Assembly: GCA_036172665.1 (NCBI GenBank)
Contig: JAYKNF010000017.1
Span: forward strand, 558,001-622,000
Origin: Prosopocoilus inquinatus
Taxonomy: Eukaryota; Arthropoda; Insecta; Coleoptera; Lucanidae
DNA: 64,000 nucleotides
Reading direction: 5' to 3'
Position numbers and translations under genes: made by a program. The notes beneath the pieces were generated by a model. The model saw only the letters and a program-made list of their open reading frames with translations, ran no database searches and had not been told where the DNA came from. This document shows positions 39,331 through 52,900 of this stretch, piece by piece. Each line of letters begins with the position of its first letter. Positions within the stretch are counted from its first letter, which is position 1.

Positions 39331-41416
39331 GTAAGGATCGATTAGATACAGCACAGGAACAACGCTAATACGTGTTGTTTCGTTTAAAACTATTTCCAGC
39401 CCCTGCTGCGTCCGAAAACTTCGTATCTCACTTCAGAGTTACTGGAGCCCATCCAAACGTCAAATAACATGATAGATGAGTAAGGATCGATTAGGTACAT
39501 CACAGGAACAACGCTAATGCGTGTTGTTTCGTTCAAAACTATTTCCAGCTTCTGCTGCGTCCGAAAATTTCGTGTCTCACATTAGAGTTACTGGAGTCCA
39601 TCGAAACGTCAAATAACATGATAGATAAGTAAGGATCGATTAGATACATCACAGGAACAACGCTAATACGTGTTGTTTCGTTTAAAACTATTTCCAGCTC
39701 CTGCTGCGTCCGAAAACTTCGTATCTCACTTCAGAGTTGCTGGAGCCCATCCAAACGTCAAATAACATGATAGATAAGTAAGGATCGATTAGATACATCA
39801 CAGGAACAACGCTAATGCGTGTTGTTTCATTTAAAACTATTTCCAGCTTCTACTGCGTCCGAGAACTTCGTATCTCACATCAGAGTTACTAGAGTCCATC
39901 GAAACGTCAAATAACATGATAGATAAGTAAGGATCGATTAGATACATCACAGGAACAACGCTAGTACGTGTTGTTTCGTTTAAAACTATTTCCAGCTTCT
40001 GCTGCGTCCGAAAACTTCGTATCTCACTTCAGAGCTACTTTAGCCCATCCAAAAGCCAAATAACATGATAGATGAGTAAGGCTCGATTAGATACATCACA
40101 GGAACAACGCTAATGCGTGTTGTTTCATTTAAAACTATTTCCAGCTTCTGCTGCGTCCGAGAACTTCGTATCTCACATCAGGGATACTGGAGTTCATCCA
40201 AACGTCAAATAACATAATAGACAAGTAAGGATTGATTAGATACAGCACAGGAACAACGCTAATGCGTGTTGTTTCGTTCAAAACTATTTCCAGCTCCTCC
40301 TGTGTCCGAAAACTTCGTTTCTCACATTAGAGTTACTGGAGTCCATCCAAACGTCAAATAACATGATAGATAAGTAAGGATCGATTAGATACAGCACAGG
40401 AACAACGCTAATACGTGTTGTTTCGTTTAAAACTATTTCCAGCTTCTGCTGCGTCCGAAAATTTCGTGTCTCACATTAGAGTTACTGGAGTCCATCGAAA
40501 CGTCAAATAACATAGTAGCTAAGTAAGGATCGATTAGATACATCACAGGAACAACGCTAATGCGTGTTGTTTCGTTCAAAACTATTTCCAGCTTCTGCTG
40601 GGTCCGAAAACTTCGTATCTCACATCAAAGTTATTGGAGTAAATCGAAACGCCAAATAACATGATGGATGAGTAAGGATCGATTAGATATTTCACAGGAA
40701 CAACGCTAATGCGTGTTGTTTCGTTTAAAACTATTTCCAGCTCCTGCTGCGTCCGAAAACTTCGTATCTCACTTCAGAGTTTCTGTAGCCCATCCAAACT
40801 TCAAATAACATTATAGACGAGTAAGGATCGATTAGATACAGCACAGGAACAACGCTAATGCGTGTTGTTTCGTTCAAAACTATTTCCAGCTTCTGCTGCG
40901 TCCGAGAACTTCGTATCTCTCATCAAAGTTATTGGAGTAAATCGAAACGCCAAATAACATGATGGATGAGTAAGGATCGATTAGATACATCACAGGAACA
41001 ACGCTAATGCGTGTTGTTTCGTTTAAAACTATTTCCAGCTTCTGCTGCGTCCGAGAACTTCGTATCTCACATCAGGGATACTGGAGTCCATCCAAACGTC
41101 AAATAACATGATAGATAAGTAAGGATCGATTAGATACAGCACAGGAACAACGCTAATACGTGTTGTTTCGTTTAAAACTATTTCCAGCTCCTGCTGCGTC
41201 CGAAAACTTCGTATCTCACTTCAGAGTTACTGGAGCCCATCCAAACGTCAAATAACATGATAGATGAGTAAGGATCGATTAGGTACATCACAGGAACAAC
41301 GGTAATGCGTGTTGTTTCGTTCAAAACTATTTCCAGCTTCTGCTGCGTCCGAAAATTTCGTGTCTCACATTAGAGTTACTGGAGTCCATCGAAACGTCAA
41401 ATAACATAGTAGCTAA
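39331..41416 (+). repeat. HOR-D second copy in macro-unit 2 (14 monomers)
   Basis: This is the counterpart of 18328-20413 with the same private marks (GCTACTTTAG, GGAGTTCATCC, ATCTCTCATC). It has T at 39420 where unit 1 has G at 18417, and other D copies also have T. Confidence 0.87.
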
Positions 41417-43353
41417 GTAAGGATCGATTAGATACATCACAGGAACAACGCTAATGCGTGTTGTTTCGTTTAAAACTATTTCCAGCTTCTGCTGCGTCCG
41501 AGAACTTCGTATCTCACATCAGGGATACTGGAGTCCATCCAAACGTCAAATAACATGATAGATAAGTAAGGATCGATTAGATACAGCACAGGAACAACGC
41601 TAATACGTGTTGTTTCGTTTAAAACTATTTCCAGCTCCTGCTGCGTCCGAAAACTTCGTATCTCACTTCAGAGTTACTGGAGCCCATCCAAACGTCAAAT
41701 AACATGATAGATGAGTAAGGATCGATTAGGTACATCACAGGAACAACGGTAATGCGTGTTGTTTCGTTTAAAACTATTTCCAGCTCCTGCTGCGTCCGAA
41801 AACTTCGTATCTCACTTCAGAGTTTCTGTAGCCCATCCAAACTTCAAATAACATTATAGACGAGTAAGGATCGATTAGATACAGCACAGGAACAACGCTA
41901 ATGCGTGTTGTTTCGTTCAAAATTATTTCCAGCTTCTGCTGCGTCCGAGAACTTCGTATCTCACATCAAAGTTATTGGAGTAAATCGAAACGCCAAATAA
42001 CATGATAGATAAGTAAGGATCGATTAGATACAGCACAGGAACAACGCTAATACGTGTTGTTTCTTTTAAAACTATTTCCAGCTCCTGCTGCGTCCGAAAA
42101 CTTCGTATCTCACTTCAGAGTTACTGGAGCCCATCCAAACGTCAAATAACATGATAGATGAGTAAGGATCGATTAGGTACATCACAGGAACAACGCTAAT
42201 GCGTGTTGTTTTGTTCAAAACTATTTCCAGCTTCTGCTGCGTCCGAAAATTTCGTGTCTCACATTAGAGTTACTGGAGTCCATCGAAACGTCAAATAACA
42301 TAGTAGCTAAGTAAGGATCGATTAGATACATCACAGGAACAACGCTGATACGTGTTGTTTCGTTTAAAACTATTTCCAGCTTCTGCTGCGTCCGAGAACT
42401 TCGTATCTCACATCAAAGTTACTAGAGTCCATCGAAACGTCAAATAACATGATAGATGAGTAAGGATCGATTAGGTACATCACAGGAACAACGCTAATGC
42501 GTGTTGTTTCGTTCAAAACTATTTCCAGCTTCTGCTGCATCCGAAAATTTCGTGTCTCACATTAGAGTTACTGGAGTCCATCGAAACGTCAAATAACATA
42601 GTAGCTAAGTAAGGATCGATTAGATACATCACAGGAACAACGCTGATACGTGTTGTTTCGTTTAAAACTATTTCCAGCTTCTGCTGCGTCCGAGAACTTC
42701 GTATCTCACATCAAAGTTACTAGAGTCCATCGAAACGTCAAATAACATGATAGATGAGTAAGGATCGATTAGATACATCACAGGAAAAACGCTAATGCGT
42801 ATTGTTTCGTTTAAAACTATTTCCAGCTCCTCCTGTGTCCGAAAACTTCTTATCTCACATTAGAGTTACTAGAGTCCATCCAAACGTCAAATAACATGAT
42901 AGATAAGTAAGGATCGATTAGATACAGCACAGGAACAACGCTAATGCGTGTTGTTTCGTTCAAAACTATTTCCAGCTTCTGCTGGGTCCGAGAACTTCGT
43001 ATCTCACATCAAAGTTATTGGAGTAAATCGAAACGCCAAATAACATGATGGATGAGTAAGGATCGATTAGATACATCACAGGAACAACGCTAATGCGTGT
43101 TGTTTCGTTTAAAACTATTTCCAGCTTCTGCTGCGTCCGAGAACTTCGTATCTCACATCAGGGATACTGGAGTCCATCCAAACGTCAAATAACATGATAG
43201 ATAAGTAAGGATCGATTAGATACAGCACAGGAACAACGCTAATACGTGTTGTTTCTTTTAAAACTATTTCCAGCTCCTGCTGCGTCCGAAAACTTCGTAT
43301 CTCACTTCAGAGTTACTGGAGCCCATCCAAACGTCAAATAACATGATAGATGA

Positions 43354-45141
43354 GTAAGGATCGATTAGGTACATCACAGGAACAACGGTAATGCGTGTTG
43401 TTTCGTTCAAAACTATTTCCAGCTTCTGCTGCGTCCGAAAATTTCGTGTCTCACATTAGAGTTACTGGAGTCCATCGAAACGTCAAATAACATAGTAGCT
43501 AAGTAAGGATCGATTAGATACATCACAGGAACAACGCTGATACGTGTTGTTTCGTTTAAAACTATTTCCAGCTTCTGCTGCGTCCGATAACTTCGTATCT
43601 CACATCAAAGTTACTAGAGTCCATCGAAACGTCAAATAACATGATAGATGAGTAAGGATCGATTAGGTACATCACAGGAACAACGCTAATGCGTGTTGTT
43701 TCGTTCAAAACTATTTCCAGCTTCTGCTGCATCCGAAAATTTCGTGTCTCACATTAGAGTTACTGGAGTCCATCGAAACGTCAAATAACATAGTAGCTAA
43801 GTAAGGATCGATTAGATACATCACAGGAACAACGCTGATACGTGTTGTTTCGTTTAAAACTATTTCCAGCTTCTGCTGCGTCCGAGAACTTCGTATCTCA
43901 CATCAAAGTTACTAGAGTCCATCGAAACGTCAAATAACATGATAGATGAGTAAGGATCGATTAGATACATCACAGGAAAAACGCTAATGCGTATTGTTTC
44001 GTTTAAAACTATTTCCAGCTCCTCCTGTGTCCGAAAACTTCTTATCTCACATTAGAGTTACTAGAGTCCATCCAAACGTCAAATAACATGATAGATAAGT
44101 AAGGATCGATTAGATACAGCACAGGAACAACGCTAATGCGTGTTGTTTCGTTCAAAACTATTTCCAGCTTCTGCTGGGTCCGAAAACTTCGTATCTCACA
44201 TCAAAGTTATTGGAGTAAATCGAAACGCCAAATAACATGATGGATGAGTAAGGATCGATTAGATATTTCACAGGAACAACGCTAATGCGTGTTGTTTCGT
44301 TTAAAACTATTTCCAGCTCCTGCTGCGTCCGAAAACTTCGTATCTCACTTCAGAGTTTCTGTAGCCCATCCAAACTTCAAATAACATTATAGACGAGTAA
44401 GGATCGATTAGATACAGCACAGGAACAACGCTAATGCGTGTTGTTTCGTTCAAAATTATTTCCAGCTTCTGCTGCGTCCGAGAACTTCGTATCTCACATC
44501 AAAGTTATTGGAGTAAATCGAAACGCCAAATAACATGATGGATGAGTAAGGATCGATTAGATATTTCACAGGAACAACGCTAATGCGTGTTGTTTCGTTT
44601 AAAACTATTTCCAGCTCCTGCTGCGTCCGAAAACTTCGTATCTCACTTCAGAGTTTCTGTAGCCCATCCAAACTTCAAATAACATTATAGACGAGTAAGG
44701 ATCGATTAGATACAGCACAGGAACAACGCTAATGCGTGTTGTTTCGTTCAAAATTATTTCCAGCTTCTGCTGCGTCCGAGAACTTCGTATCTCACATCAA
44801 AGTTATTGGAGTAAATCGAAACGCCAAATAACATGATGGATGAGTAAGGATCGATTAGATACATCACAGGAACAACGCTAATGCGTGTTGTTTCGTTTAA
44901 AACTATTTCCAGCTTCTGCTGCGTCCGAGAACTTCGTATCTCACATCAGGGATACTGGAGTCCATCCAAACGTCAAATAACATGATAGATAAGTAAGGAT
45001 CGATTAGATACAGCACAGGAACAACGCTAATACGTGTTGTTTCTTTTAAAACTATTTCCAGCTCCTGCTGCGTCCGAAAACTTCGTATCTCACTTCAGAG
45101 TTACTGGAGCCCATCCAAACGTCAAATAACATGATAGATGA
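43354..45141 (+). repeat. HOR-A expanded form in macro-unit 2 (12 monomers)
   Basis: This is the counterpart of 22351-24138, with the doubled GATATTTC/AAATTATT dimer and CCGATAAC near 43586. Confidence 0.88.
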
Positions 45142-45439
45142 GTAAGGATCGATTAGGTACATCACAGGAACAACGGTAATGCGTGTTGTTTCGTTCAAAA
45201 CTATTTCCAGCTTCTGCTGCGTCCGAAAATTTCGTGTCTCACATTAGAGTTACTGGAGTCCATCGAAACGTCAAATAACATAGTAGCTAAGTAAGGATCG
45301 ATTAGATACATCACAGGAACAACGCTGATACGTGTTGTTTCGTTTAAAACTATTTCCAGCTTCTGCTGCGTCCGAGAACTTCGTATCTCACATCAAAGTT
45401 ACTAGAGTCCATCGAAACGTCAAATAACATGATAGATGA

Positions 45440-45588
45440 GTAAGGATCGATTAGGTACATCACAGGAACAACGCTAATGCGTGTTGTTTCGTTCAAAACT
45501 ATTTCCAGCTTCTGCTGCATCCGAAAATTTCGTGTCTCACATTAGAGTTACTAGAGTCCATCCAAACGTCAAATAACATGATAGATAA
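45440..45588 (+). repeat. Hybrid monomer at a 2-monomer deletion junction
   Basis: The first part is the GCATCC type (GCATCCGAAAATTTCGTG) and the second part is the CTAGAGTCCATCC end of the AAAAACGC type. In macro-unit 1 these halves belong to monomers at 24437 and 24735, 298 bp apart. A homologous exchange in the shared CACATTAGAGTTACT region would remove exactly two monomers and leave this hybrid. Confidence 0.88.
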
Positions 45589-47078
45589 GTAAGGATCGAT
45601 TAGATACAGCACAGGAACAACGCTAATGCGTGTTGTTTCGTTCAAAACTATTTCCAGCTTCTGCTGGGTCCGAAAACTTCGTATCTCACATCAAAGTTAT
45701 TGGAGTAAATCGAAACGCCAAATAACATGATGGATGAGTAAGGATCGATTAGATATTTCACAGGAACAACGCTAATGCGTGTTGTTTCGTTTAAAACTAT
45801 TTCCAGCTCCTGCTGCGTCCGAGAACTTCGTATCTCACTTCAGAGTTTCTGTAGCCCATCCAAACTTCAAATAACATTATAGACGAGTAAGGATCGATTA
45901 GATACAGCACAGGAACAACGCTAATGCGTGTTGTTTCGTTCAAAACTATTTCCAGCTTCTGCTGCGTCCGAGAACTTCGTATCTCACATCAAAGTTATTG
46001 GAGTAAATCGAAACGCCAAATAACATGATGGATGAGTAAGGATCGATTAGATACATCACAGGAACAACGCTAATGCGTGTTGTTTCGTTTAAAACTATTT
46101 CCAGCTTCTGCTGCGTCCGAGAACTTCGTATCTCACATCAGGGATACTGGAGTCCATCCAAACGTCAAATAACATGATAGATAAGTAAGGATCGATTAGA
46201 TACAGCACAGGAACAACGCTAATACGTGTTGTTTCGTTTAAAACTATTTCCAGCTCCTGCTGCGTCCGAAAACTTCGTATCTCACTTCAGAGTTACTGGA
46301 GCCCATCCAAACGTCAAATAACATGATAGATGAGTAAGGATCGATTAGGTACATCACAGGAACAACGCTAATGCGTGTTGTTTCGTTCAAAACTATTTCC
46401 AGCTTCTGCTGCGTCCGAGAACTTCGTATCTCACATCAAAGTTATTGGAGTAAATCGAAACGCCAAATAACATGATGGATGAGTAAGGATCGATTAGATA
46501 CATCACAGGAACAACGCTAATGCGTGTTGTTTCGTTTAAAACTATTTCCAGCTTCTGCTGCGTCCGAGAACTTCGTATCTCACATCAGGGATACTGGAGT
46601 CCATCCAAACGTCAAATAACATGATAGATGAGTAAGGATCGATTAGGTACATCACAGGAACAACGCTAATGCGTGTTGTTTCGTTCAAAACTATTTCCAG
46701 CTTCTGCTGCATCCGAAAATTTCGTGTCTCACATTAGAGTTACTGGAGTCCATCGAAACGTCAAATAACATAGTAGCTAAGTAAGGATCGATTAGATACA
46801 TCACAGGAACAACGCTGATACGTGTTGTTTCGTTTAAAACTATTTCCAGCTTCTGCTGCCTCCGAGAACTTCGTATCTCACATCAAAGTTACTAGAGTCC
46901 ATCGAAACGTCAAATAACATGATAGATGAGTAAGGATCGATTAGATACATCACAGGAAAAACGCTAATGCGTATTGTTTCGTTTAAAACTATTTCCAGCT
47001 CCTCCTGTGTCCGAAAACTTCTTATCTCACATTAGAGTTACTAGAGTCCATCCAAACGTCAAATAACATGATAGATAA
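45589..47078 (+). repeat. Ten-monomer A-type unit, copy 1
   Basis: The order GCTGGGTCC, GATATTTC (GAGAACTT variant), ACAGC/AAATCG, CAGGGATAC, CTCCTG, hybrid, CAGGGATAC, GCATCC, CTGATACG/GCCTCC, AAAAACGC returns at 47079 after exactly 1490 bp. It spans the end of macro-unit 2 at 46929. Confidence 0.82.
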
Positions 47079-48058
47079 GTAAGGATCGATTAGATACAGC
47101 ACAGGAACAACGCTAATGCGTGTTGTTTCGTTCAAAACTATTTCCAGCTTCTGCTGGGTCCGAAAACTTCGTATCTCACATCAAAGTTATTGGAGTAAAT
47201 CGAAACGCCAAATAACATGATGGATGAGTAAGGATCGATTAGATATTTCACAGGAACAACGCTAATGCGTGTTGTTTCGTTTAAAACTATTTCCAGCTCC
47301 TGCTGCGTCCGAGAACTTCGTATCTCACTTCAGAGTTTCTGTAGCCCATCCAAACTTCAAATAACATTATAGACGAGTAAGGATCGATTAGATACAGCAC
47401 AGGAACAACGCTAATGCGTGTTGTTTCGTTCAAAACTATTTCCAGCTTCTGCTGCGTCCGAGAACTTCGTATCTCACATCAAAGTTATTGGAGTAAATCG
47501 AAACGCCAAATAACATGATGGATGAGTAAGGATCGATTAGATACATCACAGGAACAACGCTAATGCGTGTTGTTTCGTTTAAAACTATTTCCAGCTTCTG
47601 CTGCGTCCGAGAACTTCGTATCTCACATCAGGGATACTGGAGTCCATCCAAACGTCAAATAACATGATAGATAAGTAAGGATCGATTAGATACAGCACAG
47701 GAACAACGCTAATACGTGTTGTTTCGTTTAAAACTATTTCCAGCTCCTGCTGCGTCCGAAAACTTCGTATCTCACTTCAGAGTTACTGGAGCCCATCCAA
47801 ACGTCAAATAACATGATAGATGAGTAAGGATCGATTAGGTACATCACAGGAACAACGCTAATGCGTGTTGTTTCGTTCAAAACTATTTCCAGCTTCTGCT
47901 GCGTCCGAGAACTTCGTATCTCACATCAAAGTTATTGGAGTAAATCGAAACGCCAAATAACATGATGGATGAGTAAGGATCGATTAGATACATCACAGGA
48001 ACAACGCTAATGCGTGTTGTTTCGTTTAAAACTATTTCCAGCTTCTGCTGCGTCCGAG
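47079..48058 (+). repeat. Ten-monomer A-type unit, copy 2, truncated
   Basis: It repeats 45589 onward for about 6.5 monomers. Within the next monomer the sequence changes from GTCCGAGAA to TTTCGTGTCTCACATTAG, leaving the A order at about 48058. Confidence 0.8.
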
Positions 48059-49909
48059 AATTTCGTGTCTCACATTAGAGTTACTGGAGTCCATCGAAAC
48101 GACCATTATCATAATAGATAAGTAAGGATCGATTGGATACATCACAGGAACAACGCTAATGCGTGTTGTTTCATTTAAAACTATTTCCAGCTTCTGCTGC
48201 GTCCGAGAACTTCGTATCTCACATCAGGGATACTGGAGTCCATCCAAACGTCAAATAACATGATAGATAAGTAAGGATCGATTAGATACAGCACAGGAAC
48301 AACGCTAATACGTGTTGTTTCGTTTAAAACTATTTCCAGCTCCTGCTGCGTCCGAAAACTTCGTATCTCACTTCAGAGTTACTGGAGCCCATCCAAACGT
48401 CAAATAACATGATAGATGAGTAAGGATCGATTAGGTACATCACAGGAACAACGCTAATGCGTGTTGTTTCGTTCAAAACTATTTCCAGCTTCTGCTGCGT
48501 CCGAAAATTTCGTGTCTCACATTAGAGTTACTGGAGTCCATCGAAACGTCAAATAACATGATAGATAAGTAAGGATCGATTAGATACATCACAGGAACAA
48601 CGCTAGTACGTGTTGTTTCGTTTAAAACTATTTCCAGCTTCTGCTGCGTCCGAAAACTTCGTATCTCACTTCAGAGTTACTTGAGCCCATCCAAAAGCCA
48701 AATAACATGATAGATGAGTAAGGCTCGATTAGATACATCACAGGAACAACGCTAATGCGTGTTGTTTCATTTAAAACTATTTCCAGCTTCTGCTGCGTCC
48801 GAGAACTTCGTATCTCACATCAGGGATACTGGAGTCCATCCAAACGTCAAATAACATGATAGATAAGTAAGGATTGATTAGATACAGCACAGGAACAACG
48901 CTAATGCGTGTTGTTTCGTTCAAAACTATTTCCAGCTCCTCCTGTGTCCGAAAACTTCGTTTCTCACATTAGAGTTACTGGAGTCCATCCAAACGTCAAA
49001 TAACATGATAGATAATTAAGGATCGATTAGATACAGCACAGGAACAACGTTAATGCGTGTTGTTTCGTTTAAAACTATTTCCAGCTTCAGTTGCGTCCGA
49101 AAACTTCGTATCTTACTTCAGAGTTACTGGAGCCCATCCAAACGTCAAATAACATGATAGACGAGTAAGGATCGATTAGATACAGCACAGGAACAACGCT
49201 AATGCGTGTTGTTTCGTTCAAAACTATTTCCAGCTTCTGCTGCGTCCGAGAACTTCGTATCTCACATCAAAGTTATTGGTGTAAATCGAAACGCCAAATA
49301 ACATGATGGATGAGTAAGGATCGATTAGATACATCACAGGAACAACGCTAATGCGTGTTGTTTCGTTTAAAACTATTTCCAGCTTCTGCTGCGTCCGAGA
49401 ACTTCGTATCTCACATCAGAGTTACTGGAGTCCATCCAAACTTCAAATAACATGATAGATGAGTAAGGATCGATTAGATACAGCACAGGAACAACGCTAA
49501 TGCGTGTTGTTTCGTTTAAAACTATTTCCAGCTTCTGCTGCGTCCGAAAACTTCGTATCTCACTTCAGAGTTACTTGAGCCCATCCAAACGTCAAATAAC
49601 ATGATAGATGAGTAAGGCTCGATTAGATACATCACAGGAACAACGCTAATATGTGTTGTTTCGTTTAAAACTATTTCCAGCTCCTCCTGTATCCGAAAAC
49701 TTCGTATCTCACATCAGGGATGCTGGAGTCCATCCAAACGTCAAATAACATGATAGATAAGTAAGGATCGATTAGATACAGCACAGGAACAACGCTAATG
49801 CGTGTTGTTTCGTTCAAAACTATTTCCAGCTTCTGCTGCGTCCGAAAATTTCGTGTCTCACATTAGAGTTACTGGAGTCCATCGAAACGTCAAATAACAT
49901 AGTAGCTAA
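48059..49909 (+). repeat. Mixed satellite segment between A and C domains
   Basis: It begins with a GACCATTATCATAATAG end, a variant of the GACAATTATC end at 6.4 and 7.0 kb. It then uses the 6.4-7.7 kb types: TTGGATACATC, CTAGTACG with TTACTTGAGCC, GGCTCGATT, GGATTGATT, CTCCTCCTGTG with CGTTTCTC, GATAATTAAGG and CTTCAGTTGCG. No gene or foreign DNA is visible. Confidence 0.75.
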
Positions 49910-52900
49910 GTAAGGATCGATTAGATACATCACAGGAGCAACGCTAATACGTGTTGTTTCGTTCAAAACTATTTCCAGCTTCTGCTGCGTCCGAGAACTT
50001 CGTATCTCACATCAAAGTTATTGGAGTAAATCGAAACGCCAAATAACATGATGGATGAGTAAGGATCGATTAGATACATCACAGGAACAACGCTAATGCG
50101 TGTTGTTTCGTTTAAAACTACTTCCAGCTTCTGCTGCGTCCGAGAACTTCGTATCTCACATCAGAGTTACTGGAGTCCATCCAAACTTCAAATAACATGA
50201 TAGATGAGTAAGGATCGATTAGATACATCACAGGAACAACACTAACACGAGTTGTTTCGTTTAAAACTATTTCCAGCTCCTGCTGCGTCCGAGAACTTCG
50301 TATCTCACTTCAGAGTTTCTGGAGCCCATCCAAACGTCAAATAACATGATAGACGAGTAAGGATCGATTAGATACAGCACAGGAACAACGATAATGCGTG
50401 TTGTTTCGTTCAAAGCTATTTCCAGCTTCTGCTGCGTCCGAGAACTTCGTATCTCACATCAAAGTTATTGGAGTAAATCGAAACGCCAAATAACATGATG
50501 GATGAGTAAGGATCGATTAGATACATCACAGGAACAACGCTAATGCGTGTTGTTTCGTTTAAAACTATTTCCAACTTCTGCTGCGTCCGAGAACTTCGTA
50601 TCTCACATCAGGGATACTGGAGTCCATCCAAACGTCAAATAACATGATAAATAAGTAAGGATCGATTAGATACAGCACAGGAACAACGCTAATACGTGTT
50701 GTTTCGTTTAAAACTATTTCCAGCTCCTGCTGCGTCCGAAAACTTCGTATCTCACTTCAGAGTTACTGGAGCCCATCCAAACTTCAAATAACATGATAGA
50801 TGAGTAAGGATCGATTAGGTACATCACAGGAACAACGCTAATGGGTGTTGTTTCGTTCAAAACTATTTCCAGCTTCTGCTGCGTCCGAAAATTTCGTGTC
50901 TCACATTAGAGTTACTGGAGTCCATCGAAACGACAAATAACATAGTAGCTAAGTAAGGATCGATTAGATACATCACAGGAACAACGCTAATACGTGTTGT
51001 TTCGTTTAAAACTATTTCCAGCTCCTGCTGCGTCCGAAAACTTCGTATCTCACTTCAGAGTTGCTGGAGCCCATCCAAACGTCAAATAACATGATAGAAA
51101 AGTAAGGATCGATTAGATACATCACAGGAACAACGCTAATGCGTGTTGTTTCATTTAAAACTATTTCCAGCTTCTACTGCGTCCGAGAACTTCGTATCTC
51201 ACATCTGAGTTACTAGAGTCCATAGAAACGTCAAATAACATAGTAGCTAAGTAAGGATCGATTAGATACATCACAGGAGCAACGCTAATACGTGTTGTTT
51301 CGTTCAAAACTATTTCCAGCTTCTGCTGCGTCCGAAAACTTTGTATCTCACATCAGAGTTACTTGAGCCCATCCAAACCTCAAATAACATGATAGATGAG
51401 TAAGGCTCGATTAGATACATCACAGGAACAACGCTAGTACGTGTTGTTTCGTTTAAAACTATTTCCAGCTTCTGCTGCGTCCGAAAACTTCGTATCTCAC
51501 TTCAGAGTTACTTGAGCCCATCCAAACCTCAAATAACATGATAGATGAGTAAGGCTCGATTAGATACATCACAGGAACAACGCTAATATGTGTTGTTTCG
51601 TTTCAAACTATTTCCAGCTCCTCCTGTGTCCGAAAACTTCGTATCTCACATCAGGGATGCTGGAGTCCATCCAAACGTCAAATAACATGATAGATAAGTA
51701 AGGATCGATTAGATACAGCACAGGAACAACGCTAATGCGTGTTGTTTCGTTTAAAACTATTTCCAGCCCCTGCTGCGTCCGAAAACTTCGTATCTCACTT
51801 CAGAGTTACTGGAACCCATCCAAACGTCAAATAACATGATAGATGAGTAAGGATCGATTAGGTACATCACAGGAACAACGCTAATGCGTGTTGTTTCGTT
51901 CAAAACTATTTCCAGCTTCTGCTGCGTCCGAAAATTTCGTGTCTCACATTAGAGTTACTGGAGTATATCGAAACGTCAAATAACATAGTATTCCAGCTTC
52001 TGCTGCGTCCGAAAACTTCGTATCTCACTTCAGAGTTGCTGGAGCCCATCCAAACGTCAAATAACATGATAGATGAGTAAGGATCGATTAGGTACATCAC
52101 AGGAACAACGCTAATGCGTGTTGTTTCGTTCAAAACTATTTCCAGCTTCTGCTGCCTCCGAAAATTTCGTGTCTCACATTAGAGTTACTGGAGTCCATCG
52201 AAACGTCAAATAACATAGTAGCTAAGTAAGGATCGATTAGATACATCACAGGAACAACGCTAATATGTGTTGTTTCGTTTAAAACTATTTCCAGCTTCTG
52301 CTGCGTCCGAGAACTTCGTATCTCACATCAGGGATACTGGAGTCCATCCAAACGTCAAATAACATGATAGATAAGTAAGGATCGATTAGATACAGCACAG
52401 GAACAACGCTAATACGTGTTGTTTCGTTTAAAACTATTTCCAGCCCCTGCTGCGTCCGAAAACTTCGTATCTCACTTCAGAGTTACTGGAGCCCATCCAA
52501 ACGTCAAATAACATGATAGATGAGTAAGGATCGATTAGGTACATCACAGGAACAACGCTAATGCGTGTTGTTTCGTTCAAAACTATTTCCAGCTTCTGCT
52601 GCGTCCGAAAATTTCGTGTCTCACATTAGAGTTACTGGAGTCCATCGAAACGTCAAATAACATAGTAGCTAAGTAAGGATCGATTAGATACATCACAGGA
52701 ACAACGCTAATACGTGTTGTTTCGTTTAAAACTATTTCCAGCTTCTGCTGCGTCCGAAAACTTCGTATCTCACTTCAGAGTTGCTGGAGCCCATCCAAAC
52801 GTCAAATAACATGATAGATAAGTAAGGATCGATTAGATACATCACAGGAACAACGCTAATGCGTGTTGTTTCATTTAAAACTATTTCCAGCTTCTACTGC

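Larger units (their letters stand above)
26225..46929 (+). repeat. Macro-unit 2 of the 22-kb tandem duplication
   Basis: This block repeats 4180-26224 in full order and ends where another AAAAACGC-type monomer starts at 46930. Its length of 20,705 bp is 1340 bp less than unit 1, the sum of 1042 bp (one rather than two 7-mer blocks near 31440) and 298 bp (two monomers missing near 45540). Private changes seen by eye are AA for CC at 32414-32415 and a recombinant monomer at 26374-26522. The near identity over 20 kb points to a very recent event, or to an assembly duplication. Confidence 0.92.

Noticed and set aside
51906..52133. Minus-strand 75-residue open frame and its copy at 55561-55788
   Set aside because: The 68-bp deletion places similar words 81 bp apart, a multiple of three, which keeps the frame open by chance. 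It is satellite sequence with no gene signals.
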